This document shows positions 8,366 through 15,137 of a stretch of 64,000 bases of DNA, in pieces. Position 1 is the first letter of the stretch. Each line of letters begins with the position of its first letter. Source of the DNA: GYS-P2D sp964522505 (GTDB lineage Bacteria; Bacteroidota; Bacteroidia; Chitinophagales; Saprospiraceae); the NCBI GenBank assembly GCA_964522505.1, contig CAZFWJ010000006.1, forward strand, positions 23,731 to 87,730, in the 5' to 3' direction. The notes below the pieces were generated by a model. It worked only from the letters and a program-made list of their open reading frames with translations, ran no database searches and had not been told where the DNA came from. The translations under genes and the position numbers were made by a program.

Positions 8366-9616
8366 ATGGGAATATTTGACAGAGATAAGTGGCAAGAGAT
8401 ATTCGCGACCATCATGAAGAATAAGTTGCGAAGCTTCCTGACAGCACTAGGTGTATTTTGGGGGATATTTATGCTCGTCTTCTTGCTCGGCATGGGCAAG
8501 GGATTGGAGAATGGGGTATACAAAGATTTCGGCGCTCGCGCTAAGAATATCATGTATGTCTGGGCATCACGAACAACAATTGCACATGACGGCCTGCCTC
8601 AAGGCCGCAGAGTCCAGCTCAACTTAAGCGATATAGACTACCTGAAGGAGAAAGTAGAAGACATAGACTTGATAGCACCACGCAATGAGGTTGGGCCTTT
8701 TAACATTGAATACAAGGGCGAAGGGGCAAGTTATAATGTGCGTGGTGAGTTAACTGACATGCCCATAATTGAAGCATTCAAGATTCACGAAGGTCGATAT
8801 ATCAATGATGGTGATATCACAGAAGCACGCAAGGTGGCAGTTATTGGTACGACGACTAAAGATGTGTTATTTGGCGAGAGCAATGTTATAGGAGAGCATA
8901 TCACGATTAAGGGAATTGATTTTAAAGTAATCGGAGTATTTGGTCCTGACCAAGTAAAAGAATGGACTCGAGAGGATACTGAGGTGGCTGTTGTGCCTTT
9001 GACCACTATGAGTCGGGCATTTGGAACAGGAGATCGTATCGATTATATGGTAGTATCAGCTAAGCCTGGAACACGTGTCGCTAACATGGAACCTAAGATT
9101 AGAAAACACCTCAAAGAGATTAATAGAGTCCATCCTGATGATCCGCAGGGCATTGGTGGCTTTAATCTTGAGAAGGAGTTTCAACAGGTTCAGGGCCTCT
9201 TCCTTGGCATTAAGGTGTTCCTATGGTTCGTAGGTATCGGAACCTTGTTAGCTGGTATCATCGGGGTCAGTAATATCATGCTGATTATCGTGAAGGAGCG
9301 AACTAAAGAGATCGGCATACGTAAAGCGCTCGGTGCGACACCGGGCTCTATAATCAGTATGATTCTAACAGAATCAGTCTTCATCACTGCACTATCGGGA
9401 TACCTCGGTATCCTCCTGGGAACAGGGATGATTTGGGTGATTAACTATGCCCTTGGTATGGCTGGAGATGTAGAAAATTTTCATAATCCTGAAATAGACT
9501 GGTACGTCGGTGCTTTTGCATTGCTCGTGCTCGTAATTGCAGGCACTATAGCCGGCTTTATACCGGCATTACAGGCTGCCAAGGTAAATCCTGTGGTTGC
9601 ATTAAAAGATGAATAA
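8366..9616 (+). CDS. MacB/FtsX-type ABC permease, second copy
   Basis: The 416-residue paralogue of the preceding permease begins MGIFDRDKWQEIFATI, mirroring MIDVDKWQEILESI in its neighbour. It keeps the same one-plus-three helix layout, the periplasmic core domain and the signature SNIMLIIVKERTKEIGIRKA. It is separated from the first permease by a single base and from the adaptor by 29 bases, so all four genes form one operon. Having both copies beside one ATPase gene suggests a heteromeric transporter core rather than two independent pumps. Confidence 0.9.
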   Translation: MGIFDRDKWQEIFATIMKNKLRSFLTALGVFWGIFMLVFLLGMGKGLENGVYKDFGARAKNIMYVWASRTTIAHDGLPQGRRVQLNLSDIDYLKEKVEDIDLIAPRNEVGPFNIEYKGEGASYNVRGELTDMPIIEAFKIHEGRYINDGDITEARKVAVIGTTTKDVLFGESNVIGEHITIKGIDFKVIGVFGPDQVKEWTREDTEVAVVPLTTMSRAFGTGDRIDYMVVSAKPGTRVANMEPKIRKHLKEINRVHPDDPQGIGGFNLEKEFQQVQGLFLGIKVFLWFVGIGTLLAGIIGVSNIMLIIVKERTKEIGIRKALGATPGSIISMILTESVFITALSGYLGILLGTGMIWVINYALGMAGDVENFHNPEIDWYVGAFALLVLVIAGTIAGFIPALQAAKVNPVVALKDE

Positions 9617-9645
9617 CTCTATTACGAAATATAAATAATCGAAAG

Positions 9646-10902
9646 ATGAATAAAGGATGTCTATTTGTAGCCCTTGGTTTTTTAGTGCTCACAGTTGCTG
9701 GACTAGGATACTACTTCTATAATCAGAATGGAAGTGGCCCCATTGAGTATGAAAGTACTAAGGCCGAAGTGCGCACGATTCTTAATAAAGCGGTAGCTAC
9801 TGGATCCATTAAGCCGAGGCTTGAGGTGAACATCAAACCACAAGTGTCTGGTGTCATTGATGAGCTCTATGTCGAAGCAGGAGAGATCATCAACAAGGGT
9901 CAGAAGATAGCCCGTATCAAGCTCATCCCTAATGAGGTGAATATCAATAGTGCTCGATCCAATGTCGAGTTGGCTCGGATCAGAGTCCGTGAAGCAGAGA
10001 GAGAGCTGACCAGACAGTCAGAAGTCAACAGCAGCCAACTTGATGTGAAAGAAGCCGCCAGAAGCCTCGAAGTAGCCAAAAAAGAAGAGGAGCGTAACCG
10101 TCAGCTGCTCGACGATGGCATTATTTCGGAGCAAGACTATCTGCAGTTTAAGTTGGATCTTGACTTGCGTCAAAATGCTTATGATAATGCGGCATTGCTA
10201 TCTTCCAATAACCTAGGGCAGGTCAAGGCGCAGCTCGATATCAGGAAGCAAGAACTCGATGCTGCCGAAAACAACTTACAGCTCCTCCGTGAGGGGCGTA
10301 CCAATCGCTCCAATCAGGTCAACAATGTCGTGGTTTCAACAGTAGATGGTATGGTACTCGATGTGCCAGTAGAGGAAGGCAGCTCTGTTATAGAGCGCAA
10401 CAACTTTAATGAAGGCACCAACATTGCAGTGGTAGCAGATATGAAGTCTCTCATCTTCGAGGGCAAAGTCGATGAGTCAGATGTTGGAAAGCTACAAGAA
10501 GGTATGGAGTTAGAACTAACAGTTGGAGCAATTCCCGAGCATAAGTTTGATGCACTGCTGGAGTTTATCTCCCCCAAAGGTACGGAAGAAGAAGGCATCG
10601 TAAAGTTTGAAGTCAAAGCAGCCCTAAAACCATACGGAGAAGACGTCTTCTTGCGAGCAGGATATAGTGCCAATGGCGATATCATCATCGACAAGAAAGA
10701 TGATGTCATCGCCGTGCAAGAGCGTGACGTGATTTATGATGGTGACTCCGTTACCTATGTTGAGCGAGTCGTTGGAGATCAAGAATTTGAGCGCCATGAG
10801 GTTGAATTGGGATTGTCAGATGGCCTCTATGTAGAGGTTGCGAGTGGCATAGACACCTCTACCCAGATTAAGCTGCAGTTAGATCCGACGGCAGGGGAGT
10901 AG
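9646..10902 (+). CDS. Periplasmic adaptor (membrane fusion protein) of the MacB-type exporter
   Basis: The 418-residue protein has an N-terminal membrane anchor (residues about 4-22), a biotinyl-lipoyl-like half near 60-90 (RLEVNIKPQVSGVIDELYV), and a long coiled-coil hairpin (about 95-215, rich in E, K, L and R). The second lipoyl half, VVVSTVDGMVLDVPVEEG, lies near 227, and beta-barrel/membrane-proximal domains follow. This is the MacA/HlyD architecture. It would bridge the inner membrane ABC complex and a TolC-like outer membrane channel, which is not encoded in the window. Confidence 0.9.
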   Translation: MNKGCLFVALGFLVLTVAGLGYYFYNQNGSGPIEYESTKAEVRTILNKAVATGSIKPRLEVNIKPQVSGVIDELYVEAGEIINKGQKIARIKLIPNEVNINSARSNVELARIRVREAERELTRQSEVNSSQLDVKEAARSLEVAKKEEERNRQLLDDGIISEQDYLQFKLDLDLRQNAYDNAALLSSNNLGQVKAQLDIRKQELDAAENNLQLLREGRTNRSNQVNNVVVSTVDGMVLDVPVEEGSSVIERNNFNEGTNIAVVADMKSLIFEGKVDESDVGKLQEGMELELTVGAIPEHKFDALLEFISPKGTEEEGIVKFEVKAALKPYGEDVFLRAGYSANGDIIIDKKDDVIAVQERDVIYDGDSVTYVERVVGDQEFERHEVELGLSDGLYVEVASGIDTSTQIKLQLDPTAGE

Positions 10903-10967
10903 GCTTCTTTTTTATCGACCGTAACCAAGTAGCGTGGGAGCCTCAAGGGTTTTGATGATACTGGATT

Positions 10968-10987
10968 CAAGGGGTTTAAACCCCTTG
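10968..10987. terminator. 20-bp perfect palindrome behind the exporter operon
   Basis: CAAGGGGTTTAAACCCCTTG is fully self-complementary. It lies 65 bases after the adaptor stop codon and could fold as a stem. It lacks a T-tract, so a Rho-independent terminator is not proven; a processing stem, repeat remnant or protein-binding site is also possible. Confidence 0.4.
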
Positions 10988-11084
10988 GGATAGTCGAAGG
11001 AGGGAATGATCCACGATAGTATGAATTGTAATAAAATCGCAAGTATGACTATGATTATACACATGTGCCTGTCTCTTAGAGTTT

Positions 11085-11118
11085 TGTCATTTCGATTGAG
11101 GCACGAATGAGAAATATT
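11085..11118 (+). repeat. REP-like interspersed repeat, copy 1
   Basis: The sequence begins TGTCATTTCGATTGAGGCAC and ends CGAATGAGAAATATT. It has the form of a short extragenic element common in marine Bacteroidota (TGTCATTTCGA...GGAATGAGAAATCT). It is similar to copy 2, which lies about 65 bases further on in inverted orientation. Confidence 0.55.
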
Positions 11119-11182
11119 CAGACTTAATGGCATAAAACGATAAGAAGCATGACATAGAGATATGTATTGTACATCGACTAAT

Positions 11183-11216
11183 AAGATATCTCAGTCGTTC
11201 CTTCCTAAATATGAAA
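11183..11216 (-). repeat. REP-like interspersed repeat, copy 2 (inverted)
   Basis: Read on the minus strand the element begins TTTCATATTTAGGAAGGAAC and ends CGACTGAGATATCTT. It matches copy 1 at the conserved TCAT, central GG/ACGA and TGAGA positions. Together copies 1 and 2 form a diverged inverted pair. Confidence 0.5.
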
Positions 11217-11268
11217 AACAGAATTGTTTAGGTGATGATCCTTCTTCATGAAAAAGTGACTTTAATTT

Positions 11269-11309
11269 TTTCATATCGACTCGTAACGGAGTGAAACGGA
11301 GATATCTAA
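11269..11309 (+). repeat. REP-like interspersed repeat, copy 3
   Basis: The element begins TTTCATATCGACTCGTAACG and ends GAAACGGAGATATCTAA. It resembles the same family, in the orientation of copy 1, with a longer middle part. Downstream, GACAG-CTCGC-CTGTC near 11340 forms a further short hairpin. Confidence 0.5.
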
Positions 11310-11479
11310 TAGTATAGCCCTCTGAGAGAAAAGCTATCGCCGACAGCTCGCCTGTCAGGCCAAATAAGAGAACACATATTCTTATAGTCGCCACCTTGAC
11401 TAATACTCATTGATATTGAGGTGGATTGAACTAGTATTCGTCTTTTCATGTTATAGAAATATCAAATACGAATGGGAAC

Positions 11480-11791
11480 ATGAAAAAGAAAAAAGCAACT
11501 TTCAAAGACATCGTAAGATCATCTAAGCCCACACTTGTTGACTTCTATGCGACTTGGTGTGGTCCATGTCAAGCGATGATGCCTGCCATCAAGGATGTAT
11601 CTCAGCGAGTCGGTGATTCTGCTAAAGTGATTAAGATCGATATTGACAAAAATCAGAAGCTCGCTAATAAGCTAAATATCCGAAGCGTTCCGACTCTAAT
11701 GATATACAAAGAGGGGAAAGTAGTGTGGAGGCAGACTGGTGGTATGTCAGCTAAGCAATTGGAGCGAGCTATTAATGAGTTCGTCAATTAG
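11480..11791 (+). CDS. Thioredoxin
   Basis: This 103-residue cytoplasmic protein has the thioredoxin active site WCGPC at residues 26-30 in the context DFYATWCGPC, and the cis-proline segment SVPTLMIY near 73. Its length is normal for the family. There is no signal peptide. It reduces disulfides in cytoplasmic proteins using thioredoxin reductase, which is not encoded nearby. The gene stands alone, with a repeat-rich gap upstream and 179 bases of A/T-rich sequence without clear features downstream. Confidence 0.93.
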   Translation: MKKKKATFKDIVRSSKPTLVDFYATWCGPCQAMMPAIKDVSQRVGDSAKVIKIDIDKNQKLANKLNIRSVPTLMIYKEGKVVWRQTGGMSAKQLERAINEFVN

Positions 11792-11970
11792 GTAGCTTAT
11801 ACAGCCTTTCTGATCCGATAGTATATATCTATCATTCTTAATTCTCTTTTTTGTCTCGACTCCAGAGGCCTAAATAGTCCGTGCCTTATTTTTCTCATCA
11901 GAGCTATTTTTTTCTTGTGTAAATGAGAGTATGCTGTCATGCTTTTTGACGCTTTAGCTATTTTTAATCT

Positions 11971-13209
11971 ATGGTATTGAGAATAGCGATTGTAGTGATA
12001 ATCACACTAATGACTAGTGCTCTACAGAGCCAAGAGCTCGTGATTAAACCTGTGGTAGGATTTCAAATATGGAGCACCTTATCCGAAGGTACAAGCTTTG
12101 TAGATCCTGAAACTGGCTCGTTTGTGGATGTTGACAGTAGGTTGGGATTTCAGTTGCATCGCTCCCGCTTGGGAGTCAAAGGTAGCCTTGGCGATAGATT
12201 AAAATTCACCTTTATAGCAGCTCATGACTTCGCAGGTAAAGACATTTTTGACGGCACGGTTGGTGCACCAAATAATACTGCCTCACCTCGCTTTCGACTA
12301 TGGAATGCCCATATAGACTATGATTTAGATCCTAACAGTGACTGGTTCAATCTACGTGTGGGTTTCTTCGGGATTTCGCTCAGTAGAGAATCTATTACCT
12401 CTCCATTCAATGTGCTGGCATCTGAAAAATCCTGGTCGCAGAATTATATCCGCAGACATACGGTTAATGTAGGTCCCGGTCGGACACCTGGCGTGAGCAT
12501 AGGTGGCTTTAAGGTTTTTAAAGAAAACACCTTTGCTTTGAGCTATGATATAGGCGTGTTCAACGCAAGATTCGGCGATTTTAATACCAACAGTGCTGGT
12601 ATCCAAGCATCCAATGTGATCGGTGCTCGGGTGAGCCTACAGTTTGGACAACCCGAGAGTAAGAGTTATTTGGATGGCGCTAAACAAGTTTCTTTTGTCA
12701 AGAGAAAAGGACTTACAATAGGCCTGTCGCAAGCTGTACAAGGCGCTACAGACTTTTATGATAGCAATAGCTTGTCGGGGGTTGACTGGCTCTTGCAGTG
12801 GGATAGAATTATTTTGTCAGGGGAGTGGGCGCTGTTAGGTCGATCTATTGATAATGTGAACACATCTGCTGCAGCAGGTTACGTGCGTGGTGCCTATGTG
12901 TTTCCCTTGCAAAATGACAAGTTTATTAGCCTCGCATTAGGCCATACCTTTCTTAATGGACCAACAGATCAGCAAGAGATCAATCTTGCTAATAGGGTAC
13001 GTACTTTCTCAGGTGAGGATCGATACACAGAAGCGACTATAAATTACTATTTGACTAAGAAAAGTCGCCTTACCTTCTCGCATACTTGGCGTTCGGGCTC
13101 AAGTGGCGATGCTGAAGCAGTGGAAGTCAATAATAATTACTTCCGACAGAGCGGTTTTACTTTTATGCGGCCTAATTACTTCGTCTTAGGCTGGCACTTT
13201 ACGATTTAA
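11971..13209 (+). CDS. Outer membrane porin-like beta-barrel protein
   Basis: The 412-residue product has a signal peptide (MVLRIAIVVIITLMTSALQS, cleavage near QSQ-EL). The remaining barrel-like sequence resembles phosphate-selective or general porins of Bacteroidota: LHRSRLGVKGSLGDRLKF, WNAHIDYDL, FGISLSRESITSP, and the closing NYFVLGWHFTI. The last 11 bases overlap the 3' end of the convergent CotH gene. Ligand is unknown. It could serve diffusion of small anions or act as a structural outer membrane protein. Confidence 0.75.
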   Translation: MVLRIAIVVIITLMTSALQSQELVIKPVVGFQIWSTLSEGTSFVDPETGSFVDVDSRLGFQLHRSRLGVKGSLGDRLKFTFIAAHDFAGKDIFDGTVGAPNNTASPRFRLWNAHIDYDLDPNSDWFNLRVGFFGISLSRESITSPFNVLASEKSWSQNYIRRHTVNVGPGRTPGVSIGGFKVFKENTFALSYDIGVFNARFGDFNTNSAGIQASNVIGARVSLQFGQPESKSYLDGAKQVSFVKRKGLTIGLSQAVQGATDFYDSNSLSGVDWLLQWDRIILSGEWALLGRSIDNVNTSAAAGYVRGAYVFPLQNDKFISLALGHTFLNGPTDQQEINLANRVRTFSGEDRYTEATINYYLTKKSRLTFSHTWRSGSSGDAEAVEVNNNYFRQSGFTFMRPNYFVLGWHFTI

Positions 13210-15043
13210 TCCAAATCTTTTTTGGCGATGAGGCAGACCACTTGGTGCTGCTGCTTTCAGAACTCAGTACACGTGCAAAGACCGTGTTCCCTCCTGCTTG
13301 CAGGGGTATGGCTCCTTCATAGAGGACGGCTTTATTAGAGAGCGTGTTATCTATGGATCTTGGATCACTGCCGTCAAGCGTATAGTATATCTCACCAGTC
13401 TTATTAGGATTCTTCAGGATCACTATGCTACGCTTTAGATTAGCCTTGAATTTAACAGGTTCGAGAGTACCCGCATATCCATTCTCTTCAAAATGTGCGA
13501 TGAGCGCCTTAGTCCTTTTGGGAATGAAGGTATTAAGGACTCGCTTCTTTTCATTTTTCCACTCATCATTTACTTCCCAGTTATCGACGGAGACATGCCA
13601 TCCGTAACTTTGGTAGGGATGACCGCCCCAGCGTGCTTGTTCAGCTATCAAGGATAATTCTACCTCTGCTGCTCGTGCTTTATACAGTTCAGTCACATGA
13701 TCTGGGGTCAGTATTCCGTCGCTATCGATGCATAGGTCATAAAGCTCATCCAACAGGATGCTCTTAAAATGTTGATTGACAAGAAAGCTTGATGGAATCG
13801 GCCCACTGTTCACAAATGGAGCGTGAAAGAACTTATAATCACTGCTATTGTCGGGATGCCACTTACCTCCATTGGCAAGACTATAGTCAATATCGTAGAG
13901 CATGAAACGATAGCCTTGAGTCGAGTCGTCTGGACCGCGGTAGCCGATCATATTCTTGTATTTACCCCAGTCGTGTCCTGAGGCATAGGCCATGAAGACG
14001 AGGTATCGAGCAGCCATCCATGGATCTATATGATCTGTTAGCTCCTTGATATCCATATTGGTATAATCAACGCCGTCTATTTGATGCCACATTGTATCAG
14101 CATCACCACTCTTGTGCCAGATAACTCCAGCTTTTACAACTTCCATGTCATCCTTGTCTACCTGGAGATAATCTTCAAAGAAGCTTTCATCAGGTCTCTC
14201 CATGAGATGGTACTGACCCCAGTATCTTCCATTGAGGAATAGATGCACGAATCTTCCATGTGGGGCTAACATTCCTGCTTCCAAGCTTAAATCATACATC
14301 ACTCGATTACGAATGTATTGAGGGGTGAGCTCATTACTGAATTCTGCATTTAAACCATCTTGAGAGCCTGCCCGTAGTAATAGCTTGTCATACGATTTTA
14401 CAGCAGGTATATATCGATCACCTTTATTGGTACTGTCTTCATGAAAGATGTCTGCATTTAGTTTTTTGGCACCATACTTCTTCTTAAATTCTAAGCGAAA
14501 ATTCTTTTTAGGATTGGTAGGACTATCTCCCCATATCTGCAATCCAGCGTTGAGGATGATATTCTGTATTCGTGGGTTATTCCAGATCAGCTCTGCAGAT
14601 ACAGGTACTTCCTTGCGCTCAGGATCTACTGGATCGATTGTAGGGCCTGATATAGCAACGATGGGTAGCGCATTGAAGGCAGCTTTTAATTCAGATTCTG
14701 ATACAGAGATGAGATTCTGACCTTGTCGAATATCTTTAATATTTAGGTAGGTGTAGCTGAGCGTCTGAGTCGAGTCTGAATCGTCAAACACCTTGATTTT
14801 TACAATCTTGGATTTGTTGATCTTAAGTTTATCGGGAAACTCCGATGAGCTGTGATTGGGTTCACTGAGATCATCAGTATAGACAATTCTCGCCGATTCA
14901 GAAGATGGCATAACCCTAAGATTAAATGCTTCTTCAAAGAATCCTGCTGGTCTGCTTATTGCAAATTGATGCTGTGCAATTTGGCTTAAGCCAAATTGTA
15001 AACTGATAATTGTTAGTATAGTCGTATATATTATTCTTATCAT
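13199..15043 (-). CDS. Secreted CotH-kinase family protein with flanking CHB_HEX_C-like domains
   Basis: The 614-residue protein starts with a signal peptide (IIYTTILTIISLQFGLSQ). Residues about 25-105 and 530-614 look like chitobiase/hexosaminidase C-terminal beta-sandwiches (the second holds the typical IYYTLDGSDPR). The central region is CotH: FRLEFKKKYG near 183, KLLLRAGSQDG, RNRVMYDLSLEAG, LFLNGRYWGQYHLMERPDE and LYDIDYSLANGGKW. CotH proteins are atypical kinases known from spore coats and widespread in secreted bacterial proteins. The substrate here is unknown. There is no T9SS sorting domain at the end. Confidence 0.85.
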   Translation of the reverse strand: MIRIIYTTILTIISLQFGLSQIAQHQFAISRPAGFFEEAFNLRVMPSSESARIVYTDDLSEPNHSSSEFPDKLKINKSKIVKIKVFDDSDSTQTLSYTYLNIKDIRQGQNLISVSESELKAAFNALPIVAISGPTIDPVDPERKEVPVSAELIWNNPRIQNIILNAGLQIWGDSPTNPKKNFRLEFKKKYGAKKLNADIFHEDSTNKGDRYIPAVKSYDKLLLRAGSQDGLNAEFSNELTPQYIRNRVMYDLSLEAGMLAPHGRFVHLFLNGRYWGQYHLMERPDESFFEDYLQVDKDDMEVVKAGVIWHKSGDADTMWHQIDGVDYTNMDIKELTDHIDPWMAARYLVFMAYASGHDWGKYKNMIGYRGPDDSTQGYRFMLYDIDYSLANGGKWHPDNSSDYKFFHAPFVNSGPIPSSFLVNQHFKSILLDELYDLCIDSDGILTPDHVTELYKARAAEVELSLIAEQARWGGHPYQSYGWHVSVDNWEVNDEWKNEKKRVLNTFIPKRTKALIAHFEENGYAGTLEPVKFKANLKRSIVILKNPNKTGEIYYTLDGSDPRSIDNTLSNKAVLYEGAIPLQAGGNTVFARVLSSESSSTKWSASSPKKIWIKS

Positions 15044-15137
15044 TGATGCGAGCTGTGCTCAAAACTTTGACAATGTAAAGATCAACAAAATAGTTTCATA
15101 ATGAATGAGATCTATGTCAAGGATGAGTTAAGTATTT

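Larger units (their letters stand above)
10903..11479. other. 577-base gene-free stretch with palindromes and REP-like repeats
   Basis: I find no convincing gene here. Short minus-strand frames (about 10912-11133 and 11191-11394) lack family similarity and are explained by the repeats. The stretch holds a 20-bp perfect palindrome near its left end and three degenerate copies of a short interspersed repeat, listed separately. It separates the exporter operon from a thioredoxin gene. Confidence 0.7.

Noticed and set aside
10314..10709. Minus-strand open frame of 131 codons inside the adaptor gene
   Set aside because: Low-complexity serine-rich translation, antisense to a clear membrane fusion protein.
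11191..11394. Minus-strand frame of 67 codons in the gap before thioredoxin
   Set aside because: The frame runs through repeat-like sequence, has no recognisable start context and resembles no family.
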